The notes: generated by a model not told the origin, from the sequence alone. 64,000 nt of DNA from Thunnus maccoyii (GCF_910596095.1 NC_056548.1:4675151-4739150); one strand, 5' to 3'. Shown: positions 44,216-56,345, numbered from the stretch's first letter. Made by a program: numbers and translations.

Positions 44216-45621
44216 TATGGTGTAAAAGTCATACTATAGAAAGGCTAGGTTATATCATTGTAAACAGAGTATTTTCGGTTTTGGACCCTCGATCAAAAAA
44301 AAAAAAGATATTTTAAGATGTCACCTTTGACTCTGGGAAAAACTTCCAATTTTCTTACTTTTTATTAACCGAATGATTAATCAATTAATCAAAAATAATT
44401 GTTCATTGGAGCTCAAAATCCATGATAGCAGTTATACACAGTCGAGCTCCTGAATGTTCGGAAACATGTTTAATATCATCAGTATGTATTGATCTGACTG
44501 ACCAAAGCAGATCAAACAATGAAAAACTAAACTTTGGGAATTTTTCAGGAAAAATGTTGAAAATATAATTTCCATCATCAAGCTATAATTTTTCATCAAG
44601 TTATCAAAACCTGTCATCGGTGCCAAAATAGTAATTTTTAAATCTTGTTCACCAAAATGTGATTACTTCCACAATTTGCCATATTTAATCTGTTTTAGTG
44701 TAAGGCTTTAAAAATGCACCAAGTCAAAGACCCAGCGTGAGATCAAGTTTTGGCAGCGGGTGTCTGGAATTGACCCGGTCACTAACCTCCCCTTATTTCC
44801 CCTTTCAATTAGCGAGTCCACGAGATGGGAGGGTCACAACCTCTACCAAGAACGCCTTGCTACGAATCACTACGTCCTGTGCTCCGTCTCTGTGTTACTG
44901 TCAGTCAGTGTGTTCGGCCAGAAAAACAACATACCAGCAGCTAATTTGTTTCCCCGTGAAAAATGAACGGGAGCCTATTGGTTGGAAGATGCCGGTTCGA
45001 ATGGATTTCTACATGAATGTGAGTGTTCAGGTCACATTTCGGACCTGTACTTGAATCTCCACGGTGTCTGGAGAAGCTTGTAAATCACTTACAGATAATC
45101 AGACAAAAAGGAATTTGTTCCTCAGGGTCATGTAGCTTGTCAGACGCATTCCCACATCTTTCTTCATTGGAAAAAGAACGAAGAAAAGTTGAGACATTAC
45201 TCAGAGTCACAAGATTTCACTCATTTTTTTTAATTGCAATGTCACAGACAGGTGAACAATCTCTCATTCTCACATTCTGAGACCCTTTCCCTGATTTTTT
45301 TTAAGTTATGTGGGTCTATTTATACATCTGTTGTCTTTGAATGCATCTATTTCTGCAGGTATTTGTGTGTGTAGGACTCAAACAACATGATTGTGCCTGT
45401 ACTGATTCCCCCTGAACACAGCTGATTGGTAAGAAGCCTGAGAACCAGCTTCCAGCCACATAAAAAAATTTAAAAAACAAATAATATGCACTTGGAGGAA
45501 CCACCTCACAAGGTTCTGTGAATTGGGAAACGTCCCCTTAATAAACAAATGCCTCTTCAATAGTTTTAAGAAGTTTTTTGCTGAAATTTCATGCTTTTTT
45601 TCCGTATTCTGTAGGTAAGTA
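44216..45621. other. Intergenic stretch
   Basis: No gene. Around 44280-44410 there is a degenerate piece of the hAT-type miniature family. At 44985-45000 a pol III B-box-like ggttcgaatgg occurs without a matching A-box. The rest is unremarkable. Confidence 0.35.
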
Positions 45622-46264
45622 TAAAAGGACAAGTTCACTATTTGTACTACTAAGTGTGTCTTAAAACAACAGTCAAGTGTCCATATGAACAGTGAAAGAG
45701 GTTTTCCTCGCTGTAATCATTCCTCCTGTTCATACTGGATATTAAAAGATCCTTCAAATGTGCTTTCAATGTAAGTGATGGAGGCCAAAATCCACAGTGT
45801 GTCCACACAGTCATTTAAAAGTTGATGTGAAGCTTATATGAGGCTTCAGCAGTCTGAGTTAGTCATATCAAGTGGATATCTGACACATTCACAGTCTTTT
45901 TAGCATCATATTCCCTCTTTGTGTTTACCTGTTGAGCTGCGGTGGAAGTATAGTAACAAAAAGAGGAACTTTGGCACTAAAAAGACTGTAATGTTGAAAG
46001 ATATCTACTTGATTTGACTCATTTGGACGCTGAGGCTTCATATTAGCTTCAGATAAACTTTTAAATACATTTTTGCACAGACGGAGGACTGTGGATTTTG
46101 TCCTCCATCACTTAGATTGTAAGTGCATTATGAAGGGATCTTCTAATGGTCAATATGACCAGGAGGAATGATTACAACAAGAAAAACATCAATTTTCATT
46201 TGGGCTCCTGACTGTTGTTTTAAGACAGACTTATTTTTTTTAAATTATGAATCTGTCCTTTTAA
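45622..46264. mobile_element. Long inverted-repeat (fold-back) element
   Basis: The left end aaaaggacaagttcac and the right end gaatctgtccttttaa are inverted. Longer inverted stretches lie inside, for example cttaaaacaacagtca versus tgactgttgttttaag, and tgtaagtgatggaggccaaaatccacagt versus its complement near 46085. Each arm is about 250-300 bp, so the element could fold on itself almost completely. It is non-coding. A single-arm relative lies at 5690-5865. Confidence 0.75.
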
Positions 46265-46368
46265 GTATTTCGTCTTCCTCCCAGTTATATTTTTGTCAGA
46301 GTTGAACCTCTGAAGCAGTTTTTTAGACCATCATAGGAAACTAAAACTAAAACTATAGTACTAAAACT

Positions 46369-46406
46369 CATATCAATTAAAGGTGTTGCAGCCTTTAATT
46401 GATATG
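46369..46406. repeat. Perfect 15-bp inverted repeat
   Basis: Arms catatcaattaaagg and cctttaattgatatg are exact complements with an 8-nt loop (tgttgcag). It is isolated and non-coding. Confidence 0.8.
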
Positions 46407-48675
46407 AAAAAACACGTAATTTTGAGCAAAACATAACCACACGTGCCAAGAACATTACATAAAAAACATCCTTCTCATAAACAACAAACCTGTTCTGTGT
46501 CATATTCGGTGAACAACACAGCTAACCGAAATATTACAAAAATCTGACCGAGACAACGTGGCATGTTTGTCTCATGTTCACTCGACTAGTGTTTAACATT
46601 TCCTCACAAAAAAACAAAAGGGACGATAGTTGAAGAACTCTGTAATGTTAATGTATTTGCTTTTCAGCTTCTACTCACTGCTGTTTGAATTTCACTCTTT
46701 AAGTTTCAATTCTTCACTTCCTGTAAGCAGAGACCGTCCCTGACATCAGACTTGACTTGGGCTGAAAAACTCGATCAAATCTGACAACACAGGTCTGATA
46801 AAACATGATTATTTTCACTAAAAACATGTCATATTACATTAACAACTTGCAGAGTGCAGCTGGATCTATCTATCCATCTATCCATCTGTTCAATCTGTCC
46901 ATCCTATTGTTTTGCAGCAGCAGAGATTGTTTGTTCTGCGTGTGCTGAGTCAGCCTGCTAGACGGAGGCTTTCCGAGCCAAAGCCCGGTTTCACTCCGCC
47001 ACAGTGGACTCATGTCCGCCTGCAGAGAAACATTAAACCCAGACTGACAAACCGCAGCACTCTGCCGGGCCGCAGGCAGCCATTTGTACTGTCACCACAC
47101 CTTCACTTTCACTGTGACTCATGTGCACTGTCACCATAGATGGATAGATGGATAGATTGATAGATAGATGGATGGATAGATGGATGCATTGATTGATCAG
47201 ACATACTCTCAACACATGTGTTCAATGATAGCATTAGCTTTGGTGCACGTGTTGCTCCTCCTCATGTTGTGGCCACTCCCTGATGAATTCCAGCACCGGA
47301 GCGTTCGAACCAACATGAACTGCAACTCCGCTTCTGTCTCTTTCTCCAGAGTGAAATCAGAGTCTGAGATCCACTGATACAGAAGGATGAAGGTGTTAAA
47401 ATGAAGCTGCAGTAATACGATGCAAAATGCATGCAGGTTTTTAGGGTTTTCACACATCAGACGGCTGCAAATTGATGCCCATTTACAGTTTATATGCCAT
47501 GTGTTTGTATCTGTGTTATCCATGTTAAAGAAACTAACAAATAAACAGATAGATAAATAACAAACAAACAAAACCACCGAACGGACAGAATAAAGGCTCC
47601 ACGGAGCTGCATTTAATCACATTTCCTCTCAGGCAGCCGTATGGGAAGCTTTTTGTTGTTGTTGTTAAAATAGATTTGACAGAAGTGGGAGGTTAGTAAG
47701 GACACTCGAGAACTGCTGCTTTATTAGATTATTTTCATTCTGTGAGACTTTTTATTCACTCCAATATTTCCTGTTTTTACGGCGCTGCGTTTATCTGAAA
47801 GCACAAATACTGCTTACTCTCAAAAGTACAGTTTTTGAATGTAAGTTCAGTTAAAGTTTAATTGACTAGAGTTCAAATTATCAGACAGTAACGGACCACA
47901 TACGATATTAAAACACTGCTTGTTATAAAGGAGGTGATATGGTTCTATAGTTTTGTCCTGTGATGCTGCAGACGATGCTTCTCACTCAGTACTTTTCACG
48001 ACTGAGAGAGTTCCCGGTGAACTCAGTGATGTCTTCCTCGTGTCAGAGCGCCGGAACCTTCTCAACCCGCCGTGAGAATCGCTGATCCTGATTTTACTGA
48101 GGAGCAAAGATCAGGTTCTCTGCACCTGACGCCATCTGTTAGTGTCGAAGCTGCAGAAACATCAAACAACAGCAGCAACAAACACCGCAGCTGCCGGAAC
48201 ATCTGTCTGAGGATCTGAGAACAGCTGGAAGTGTCCAAATCTTATTTTATTCACTTATTTTATTGTATTTATGTTGTAAATTTTTATTTTTTTTATCCCT
48301 CTTATCGATTTTATTTGTCTTTGTTTTGTTTTGTCTTTTTAATATATTTTTATCTACTTTTTCAGTCTTTTATTTAACTCTATTATTAGTCATGGTAGTA
48401 GTAGTATCATAGCTTTTAAATCTATTTTATTGTATTTCATCATTTTTATTTTCTGTTTTGTCTTTTTAATCTATTTCAAATCTATTTCAAATATTTGATC
48501 TAGTTTATTTCACTCTATTTTACTACTATTACTATTATAGCTTTTTAATCTATTTTATTATGTTTTCATCATTTTTATTTTGTCATTTTTTGGTTTCAAA
48601 TCGTTTTTTTGAGTCTTTTAGTTGCTTTTACAGTCTACGTTTGTTCTGTCTTATTATCGGCTTGTCAGTCATCCG

Positions 48676-48735
48676 TGAAGCACTTTGAACTGTATTAAAG
48701 GTGCTATAAATTAAGTTTGATTGATTAATTGATAC
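48676..48735 (+). mobile_element. LINE 3' tail remnant
   Basis: The stretch tgaagcactttgaactgtat followed by aaaggtgctataaattaagt and a gatt-repeat tail has the form of an L2-like 3' end. Only this tail remains. Confidence 0.55.
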
Positions 48736-49959
48736 TGAACATATTTGTTGAATTTGCACCGTCATGCTCACTATCAGCACACATCTGCTTTTCAGTGAAA
48801 CGGCCACCAGAGAGCAGTCCAGGCCTCCGTTTCACTCCTCGGCTCTGTGTGGCAAAAATCATTATTTTTTTGCCCTGAGCTGCGTCTCACAGGCTGTTTA
48901 TCACCTCTTAACGAGCCTCATCACTCAAACGATGGAGATTATAGATGTTTATGGTCCAGTTTGAGGTTAATCAGTCACAGAAAAGGAAGCAGAGGGCCGT
49001 GTACGACATCACTCCCATCGTTCACCGCTCCCTATATGATAGTCACTCGATAGTTTACTCATCAGTGAGCAGAAAATTAAGATGTGTGTGCGTCATCGCT
49101 GTCAACTGTGGAGTTGCACAACAGTCATTATTGCATCTATTCTCCAGCAGAAAGTGGTGTATGTGCCATGAACACCACTTATTGTGGAGTTTGTGATGTC
49201 ATTATATAGTGGATAAATTAACATAATTGGAATTTGGACACTTAAATAAAACATCAGGGGGTAAATATAGTAAAATACAGTAAAATAGAGTGATTTCAGA
49301 CAAAGCTCAGGATTTAAATGAAGCCTAAGAGGAATTTTTTGCCTTGTAGGCTGAACTCTGGGTAAAAAAAGAAGCCTACATTTACAAACAGAGCCAGTCC
49401 ATAAACCACCACATGCAGTCAGTCATGTATTGAGTAATACCTCATTGTGTACGCATGGTTGATGTGAGCTGAGACATGTTTTTTTTGTGTGTGTGCGGTT
49501 GACAGAAATGACTTGTTTCGTGGTCAGTTATTGTAGCCTGTATGTAACGTCTCTCAACACAAAAAAAACAGGTGTGTGTGTGTGTGTGTGTGAGGTTGTG
49601 TAACGAAACATGCTGCACAGTTTTGGAAAAGAATAAGACTCACACGAAGCAGTAAGGGTATTTTTTTACTGTATTATTGAATAAAATTTATAAAATATTC
49701 CACAAAAAATACAATACGTTATTAATAATCATCTTATTACCCAGCAAACTCATCCTTCAGTTATACATTTATATCATAATAATAATCAGCATTGACAACA
49801 TAACAGTTTGTGCTTTGAAGACCCGACAAACACTCTTCTTTTTTTTTTTTACTCACTCTTGTACTTTCATACAATTATAAATAACACTGCAGCTTTCTGC
49901 TTATTATGTTTCAGTCCAGGTCAGACAGATTATACGAAACAAAGAAACAAAGAAGTGGT

Positions 49960-49965
49960 TTTATT
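49960..49965 (-). terminator. Candidate poly(A) signal for SERTA gene
   Basis: The plus strand tttatt is aataaa on the minus strand. It is the first such hexamer I found downstream of the SERTAD-like stop codon, and would give a 3' UTR of about 2.4 kb. Variant hexamers closer to the stop cannot be excluded. Confidence 0.2.
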
Positions 49966-50007
49966 TCACAGGCTGAAATCCAAACAGCTTCACACTGTTT
50001 CTGTGTG

Positions 50008-50074
<67 letters not shown>

Positions 50075-52373
50075 TATGTGTTGTGTGTGTGTGTGTGTGC
50101 GCGGAGCCATCGGGAGCAAAAAACAAGTTGTTAAGGGCAGCAGTGCTTCTCCTCGTACATCTCGTGTGATTGGTCGGTGGTCTGAGACTGGGCAAAACAA
50201 GCTCTAAACCCCTCCTACTGAACAAGTGACGCAAGCTGCTTCCTACCACCCCTCCCTCCCTCCCTCCCTCCTCCTCCTCTTCCTCCTCCTCCTACTCCTA
50301 TTTTTCCCTCCTGGCCCTCGCTGCCACCTCCTCCCTCAGCTAGTTCACTGTCAGCCTGTCAGGATACATTAAGATCATATGCCAGCAGTGTTCACTGAGC
50401 ACAGAAAAAGGGCCAAGAAGAAGGAAGAAATGATGGCGGTGCTGGCTCTGAGTGCTTTACATAACACTTCAACACAACTCTCTCTCTCTCCCTCTCTCTC
50501 TTTTTCTTTTTTTGTTTTATCAATGAAACTCAAGCTCAGACAGCCACAAAATCCTCAAAACAGCTGAGAGTTCGGTTCAGTAGTAAGGCACGTTGTCGAC
50601 ATGAGACAAGATGGAGATGAGGACGGATTACTTTGGCGCCCCGGCGAGGAGAAGCGTTGGGATTTTTCAGCCGAGATCAGACAATGAAATAAACACGGTT
50701 TCTGTCGGTGACAGTCCCGACAGGAGTGTCCTGGTGAACCGACGACAGACAGACAGACAGACAGACGGACAGACAGACATCCGGAGGTAGAACAGGAGTA
50801 AACCACACACATAGTGAAGGTCGAGCATCTGCTTCGTCTCAGCCTTTCACTTTTTGCTGTATCTCTTCTACTGGACAGGAGAGTCGTCGGGAGTCTCAGG
50901 TAGAAACATACAAAACTGTTTTTAAAAAAAAAAACAACAAACACTCCCAACGTTTGCGGTAAAAAATTCACGCCATCAAGGCCATAAAAATACATATACA
51001 ATTCTCAGACATGGCAAAGTAGTCCTGATTGTTTGACTTGAGGCAATCAGCTCCTCAGTCTCAACCAGACTGGGATTACATTACTATTAATATATATATG
51101 TATATATATATATACACATATATATATATATTTACTTTTTATGCTGCGTTCATGTCATGTTGGATTTTTAAAATACGAGCTGCCGATGAGGAGGAGCTGT
51201 TAACGTCGTCCTCATGGTGATTATAGAAAGTACATCTCCCATTTGGTGTTACAAATGGTTTCAAAAACAAAGAAATAATAATAATAATAAGCAGCTGACA
51301 CGGCAGCTAATGTCATAAAGATCTAAATTATAAGTTACACTCACACCAAACAATCAACGCTACATACGAAGAACGAGTCAGATCTGCTGCGGTTTGTGGT
51401 CGATTTTCATTCATAAATAAGAATAATATTACATAAAAGGTGTTCCAACATTTCTCCACACTCTCCGTCTGTTTCTTGTTTTATGAACGTGGACTGTAAG
51501 CTTACTTCTTTTGACTGGTGAAGCCCTGAATTAATTCAGAGGCCACATTCTCTGTTTCACCAGCCAGATAAATATTCAGACCGCTCGACAACTAAAGCCA
51601 CGATGACTTCAGTCTGTTTCTCAGTCTCGTTTAAAAGATCCCACATGGTTCGATAGGAGACGTTCAGTCCCCGATACTGAAAGGAGACCCAGGCCTTTGC
51701 CCTCTCGGCTTGGCCCGAAACAAACCCTCCTAAGTAATTAAAAGGATTTCAATTAATAATCAACCCGGGTCTGATCTAACAGCGCGCTCAGGTTCCTCGC
51801 ACCTGAGCAGAGGATTCACTTGAACTTCAGAGAAGAAGTGGCATAAAACGCTGTGAGATTAGAGAATAAAAAGGTTCCATCTGCATTTATAGTTTTACTG
51901 AATGAAAGAAAAAAGTTACAACACTTCTACTACAAGTGTCGCAATATACTGTCTGTGCAACAACTTTGTCTCGACCTGCCTCCTCGGCTTTTACTACAGA
52001 TGGTTCACCCATTACTCAAAACACAACCTGTCCTGAAACTGCACCGCTATGAGCCTCCAAAACACCCGCAGTATCTCTGACCAGTTAGTGTTTAAGATGG
52101 GATGTTTCATAATCTCAGGGGACAATTTAAACCAGATTCTTCATATGCAATAATAAATATTTTGTATCTAATTACAGGCAGAAGCTCATGCACATAACTC
52201 ATGATTTTAAATGAGTTACATGTGATTATTCTACCTAAAACACATTTTCAACCAAAATGTCAGATGGAGCCTTAAAAATCCACCGTCAGCTGCGATCAGA
52301 CGCCTCAATCCTTTAATTCATTGAGTACAGTAAATGTTCAGGAGTTCATGTTGGGGGGAGGGGGGGGGGGGGA
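49966..52373 (-). other. Possible long 3' UTR of SERTAD-like gene
   Basis: The stretch contains a long (TG)n run (50010-50098), a TCC-rich stretch near 50246-50310, (CAGA)n near 50745-50780 and an (AT)n tract near 51090-51130. A 14-G run lies directly beside the stop codon at about 52359-52372. SERTAD2-type genes can have long 3' UTRs, but continuity here is inferred only from the absence of an earlier poly(A) signal. Confidence 0.25.
50010..50098. repeat. (TG)n microsatellite
   Basis: About 44 TG units with a few tatg and ttg interruptions. It makes spurious Cys-Val open frames on the plus strand and His-Thr frames on the minus strand. Confidence 0.95.
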
Positions 52374-53162
52374 TCAGGACTTTACTAGAATCTCCATGAT
52401 GTGGTCCAGCTCATTCAGGTCCATCAGACACGACTGGAGACTCCCAGCGGAGTTGTGGCCCGTTGGACGCATTTTCACGTCCTCGTCCGCCCAGAGCGAC
52501 ACACTGACGGGCCACAGGGAGCCCGTCGCCCAGGCTGCGGGCAGGTCCGACGTCTCGTACATGGATGTGTCAATGTCCTCGAAGATGTCGTCCAGGGCGA
52601 GGTCGCTGAGGTAGCCCATGGCGTTTACTGCATCACTAAAAGTATTGATTGTCGCGGCGGGCAGCGGTTTCTGCTGGTCAGGCGAGATGTTCGCGTCCTG
52701 AGAAGAGAGTTCTGGGGACAGAGGCGGAGAAAGGCTTTCCCCGTCACCCTCTGCGCACCCGGGGCACGTAACCGGCATGTCCTCCCTGATGGCGTCCCTG
52801 AGAAGACAGGAGTCAGGGTGGACGCCGTTGAGGAGCACGTCCGGGGTGCAGGTCCCCGCCACGTCGCTCCGCATGTCCTCCTGGATCTGCCTGAGCGTGT
52901 TGATGAGGAGAACGGAGCGGCGCAGGCTGAGCTCCATCCCGGCCTGGTAGCGCTGCAGCTTCTCCAAACAGAGGCCGAGCACCCGCTGACGCTGCTGCAG
53001 GTGGCTCATGTCGGATTTGGGCGGACCCACAAGGAGCCCGCTCTCATCCTCCCTGTGATCCTCCACATCCTGCTGCTTCTCCTCCGTCACCGCAGCAGCG
53101 ACGGACTCGGCCTCCAGCTCCTCCAAGCAGCTCCACTTCCGCTTCACGCCACGACCCAACAT
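52374..53162 (-). CDS. SERTA domain-containing protein, SERTAD1/3-like
   Basis: The coding sequence is intron-free and 262 codons long. The start is the ATG at 53162, just inside the acceptor ctgtgtttag, and gives M-L-G-R-G-V-K-R-K-W, the family N-terminus (KRK motif, nuclear-localising and cyclin A-binding in SERTAD proteins). The SERTA domain lies at about residues 55-98 (QQRQRVLGLCLEKLQRYQ, then LRRSVLLINTLRQIQEDM). Further on are LALDDIFEDIDTSMYE and the C-terminal MDLNELDHIMEILVKS, the acidic transactivation tail. SERTAD proteins bind CDK4 and PHD/bromodomain factors and co-activate E2F/DP1. The spacing in the SERTA helix (SLRRSVLLINTL) recalls SERTAD3 more than SERTAD2, but orthology is not settled. 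The mRNA has a poly(C) run right after the stop. Confidence 0.85.
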   Translation of the reverse strand: MLGRGVKRKWSCLEELEAESVAAAVTEEKQQDVEDHREDESGLLVGPPKSDMSHLQQRQRVLGLCLEKLQRYQAGMELSLRRSVLLINTLRQIQEDMRSDVAGTCTPDVLLNGVHPDSCLLRDAIREDMPVTCPGCAEGDGESLSPPLSPELSSQDANISPDQQKPLPAATINTFSDAVNAMGYLSDLALDDIFEDIDTSMYETSDLPAAWATGSLWPVSVSLWADEDVKMRPTGHNSAGSLQSCLMDLNELDHIMEILVKS

Positions 53163-53166
53163 CGAC

Positions 53167-54220
53167 CTAAACACAGAATAAAGAATATAAAGATCAGGCT
53201 GATACAACAATGTTTTTCTTCTCCTAAATATTACAAGCTTGTAAAGTTGTAAAGTCATCTGAAACAGCATTTAGACCAACTGGGAAGCTAAAATTCTCCC
53301 AAATAATGATGAAATTGTTCATCATTTGGTTTGAATGATAAAATTACTACAGAGACTTACCTACTGCAGCTTCAACAGTAGGAAAACTCTTGATATTTTA
53401 ATGCATTTAGTCAAATGATTAACTTAAACTTAACAAAATGACAAAAACTTGACTTGACACAGAGGAAGAGACAAACTTTTGTCAGGAGGATTTGTGCAGA
53501 GAGTCACAGTCAGGATCACATCAGGCTGCATTACCGTGTAGTAAACCTCTAGCATCTAGTTTATGTAAGAGCACCAAGCAAGCAAACATGGCTGGTTTCA
53601 CCTTCATTTTCAATTCAAAAAGTCCAAAGAAAAACATGCATCAACATCAGAAATACAACTGCAAATACCGAATAAACCGTCCAAGTTTACAGGAGGAAGT
53701 TTATGAGTTGGGGTTGGGTATTTTTTTTTTTTTTTTACATTAAAGACAGGTGATGTGACAGCATTTTACTGCTATGACTCACTGCTGGATGCAAGACTGT
53801 ACTCACCCATACAGGTGAGTCTGGTTGGTTACCTGAAGTGCTTCAACAGCTTGTTTTTTTATAAATTTTAAAAATAAATAGGTAACTTACACATGAAAAT
53901 GGGAGTTAAACCCCCATCTGAGGGGTTAAAGCTGCTTGGTATGAATTGGTACAAGGGTGAACATCTTAACAAGTAAAACCTCTGATTAAATAACTCATAA
54001 ATCACACTATTTCATCTTTAAAGCAGTCGAAATAACATTATAATTCAGCTCTATCGTACTAATTCAACCCAGGACACCCAAGAAACAGCCCGAAGCCCTC
54101 AACGGTCCCCGGACTTCAGCGGGGGGGGAGCACAAGCTCGGCTCAAACCAAGTTTGACGGCAAAACTTGAGGACATTTTACGTGTAATAATAAAAACATT
54201 TTTCAATAAAAGTACCTTAC
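53167..54220 (-). other. 5' UTR intron of SERTAD-like gene
   Basis: The intron starts at donor cac/gtaagg (54220) and ends tgtgtttag at 53167, leaving 4 nt of 5' UTR before the ATG. SERTAD genes typically have one non-coding first exon and one coding exon, which this layout matches. A poly(T) run lies near 53720-53737. No other feature was seen. Confidence 0.6.
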
Positions 54221-54480
54221 GTGTCCTTGGAAAGTGTCATGAGCTGTTTGAATCCGTCGGGGCTGGTATCGTTTGGTCGCCGCGTTCCTCCGCTGTCGGG
54301 TCGAGAGGAATAAGAGGAATGTTCAGAGCGTCCACAGCGGCGGGGGGAGGGGGAGGGAGGAGGAGGCGGGGCCGCGGAGCTCGAGACGGGCTGTGATTGG
54401 TCCTTTCGCCCGCTGATCAAGCCTCCGCCTCCGCCACTCACGGGGCAGCGAATGTGCGACCGTTTGTTCCGACCGGCGAG
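54221..54480 (-). promoter_or_regulatory. Non-coding exon 1 and promoter, SERTAD-like
   Basis: This is a CpG-rich island. The exon ends at 54221 before gtaagg. Upstream on the minus strand there is a CCAAT box (plus strand attgg, 54396-54400) and an Sp1-type GC box (plus strand gaggcggggc, about 54364-54373), with no TATA box. The transcription start is probably near 54310-54350. CCAAT plus GC boxes fit a cell-cycle-linked or broadly active promoter. Confidence 0.5.
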
Positions 54481-54733
54481 CTGCTGCGTTCAAGTGCAGC
54501 TCGTGTAAATCAGTATCGAAGCACACGTGAGCGGCGAAAAGCGATCGTTGGGAAAATGTGGGATTTATTATGACACGGATCGATTTCGCTCCACAAGTGT
54601 AAAAGTATTAATACAAATACTGATCGTGGTGTTAAATACTGTCGACACTCATTAAAAAAGACAAATTATTCATAGCTGTAGCCTGCAGCCGAGGGCGGCT
54701 TGTGGCATAGACCATATAGGTGGTCACCTAGGG
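54481..54733. other. Spacer with interrupted repeat
   Basis: The sequence is mostly unremarkable. The last 30 bp (aggtggtcacctaggg) seem to continue after the hAT element at 55030 (ggctagggtgtctaatg), so the element landed inside an older repeat. Confidence 0.35.
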
Positions 54734-55029
54734 CAGTGGTTCTCAAAGTGGGGTCCGGGGACACCCAAGGCTCTTGAGGGGGTTCCAGGGGGTCCCAAGC
54801 ATAAAGGGGACTGATAATGATTTAGTATAATTCAATCCATAAGTGAGACAATGACAGAATGTATACACTGCATTACATATACAATGTATACATTTCATAC
54901 ATTCACTGTAATAAAACATCTAAAGACAAAAATGGGGTACCCTGGGACAAAATCTTATCTAATGGGGCTCTATGGTCTAATTTGTGTCAGTTTAAGGGGC
55001 CTTGATGTGAAAAATTTTTAGAACCACTG
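54734..55029 (+). mobile_element. hAT-Charlie-like non-autonomous element
   Basis: The 296-bp element has inverted ends cagtggttctcaaag and tttttagaaccactg. The ends and the ggggtcc motif next to them are typical of hAT-Charlie-type elements. The flanking octamers acctaggg and ggctaggg agree at 6 of 8 positions, consistent with an aged 8-bp target duplication. It has no coding capacity. Confidence 0.75.
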
Positions 55030-55419
55030 GGCTAGGGTGTCTAATGAGGGGGGGGCACCATGGGGTTTTGTTTTGTTTGTTTGGGTTTTTCTTACTGACA
55101 GGTGTGCTTGTATACAGCTTTTGGAAATAAGCACATGTTCTCCCTTCTCAAAGTTGTTCCTCTGTTTTTCTCCATTGACTTGCATGGTTTTCATCTGATG
55201 ATTGATTTTCAAAGCTTTACTGGTCGGTCGGTCAGTTTTCAGCTGACAACCAACAACCCCCCACTTACCTTTTTGTCTGGAGCACTGGGAGGACTTTGTC
55301 TGGGTTGGAGGTACCATTGTTGCACTTTTTGAGGTTTCCAATCTAAAATCCCATCTAAGGCACCAACATAGTCTGCCTGCAGCATTAAAATAACTGCTGG
55401 CTTGACATTTCAAATCCTT
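55030..55419. other. Flanking repeat, no gene
   Basis: This is the continuation of the repeat interrupted by the hAT element (gtgtctaatgagggggggca), running to about caccaacatagtctgcctgc near 55380. Open frames here are not supported. Confidence 0.35.
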
Positions 55420-56345
55420 TATTTCAAGTAAAAAAATACTGATACCACAGTGTAAAAATACTGTGTTATGAGTAAAACTCCTGCTTTCAGTAATAGGCAA
55501 CAGTATTGTCAGCTAAATGTACTTAAATGCCACTTAGATCCCATCACAGCAAATTAAAACTGAATAATGGCGCGTTACATTAACACAATTATTTGTAAAT
55601 TTTACATTTGCACATAACATGTACCATTTATACTGTTTGCACATTCCTGGTTAATCTTAACTCAACAGCTCTTTTCACTAGGAATATATTTTTACTATAT
55701 TTACTATATTTTAATTGTACATTTTATTTTTATATTTATATCATCTGTATGTTGTGGTAGCTGTATTTTCTCCTACTCTGTATAGGTTCTTGTTATTTCT
55801 CTTACCTTCTATTTTTTGGTTATTACGCACCACAACACCAAGGCAAATTCCTTTTATGTGCAAACCTACTTGGCAATAAACCTGTTTTTGATTATGATTA
55901 AAGTATCAAAAGTAAATTTATTCAATATGCAGCAAAATGTCCCTTGTGAGTGTTTTATTATCAGATGTTTGTCACCAGGTGGTGGACTGCTGCCAAACCA
56001 AGTGTAATTGTGTTTAAAATGTAATGACAATAAAGTATCTAATACATGAACATGTAAAAAGAACTTAAGTGTTGTAGCTAATTGAGGTGGATTTAATTTT
56101 AACTACTTTACTTTGTAGTTTTAATCTATAACAATACGTCATAATTTATAATCTCAACATGTTTTTTTTGTAATATCTTGAAATAATAACTACAGCTGTC
56201 AGATAAATGTAGTCCAGTAAAAAGTACAGTACCACCCTCTTAAGTATTAAGTACTATGAAATGGAAATAATCAAGTACCCCAAAAGTATACTTAAGTAAA
56301 GTACTTATGTAAATGTATTCAGTTACATTCCATCACTGGTGGTTT
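55420..56345 (-). mobile_element. Dispersed teleost element, copy 1
   Basis: This AT-rich non-coding element contains taaaaatactgtgttatgag near 55455 and ends aatgtattcagttacattccatcactg. The reverse complement of that end, cagtgatggaatgtaactga, is a familiar teleost hAT-type terminus. A second copy begins at about 56545. Confidence 0.55.

Larger units (their letters stand above)
46265..49959. other. Intergenic stretch
   Basis: No gene is recognised. It contains a 15-bp perfect hairpin (46369-46406), two opposed tetranucleotide microsatellites (about 46866-46892 and 47138-47187), a LINE 3' tail (about 48676-48735) and a (GT)n run (49571-49592). Short open frames have no family features. Confidence 0.4.

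Noticed and set aside
44985..45000. B-box-like ggttcgaatgg as a tRNA or SINE
   Set aside because: No A-box or cloverleaf partner at the right distance.
47209..47577. 122-codon minus-strand frame
   Set aside because: It has no recognisable family and overlaps another frame antisense. The composition looks non-coding.
49808..50249. Open frames rich in Cys-Val or His-Thr
   Set aside because: They are translations of the (TG)n microsatellite.
50555..51001. 148-codon minus-strand frame
   Set aside because: No domain, low-complexity Ser/Cys content from (CAGA)n sequence, and it lies in the probable 3' UTR of the SERTAD-like gene.
52401..53252. 283-codon plus-strand frame
   Set aside because: It is the antisense shadow of the GC-rich SERTAD-like coding sequence, which has clear family motifs on the minus strand.
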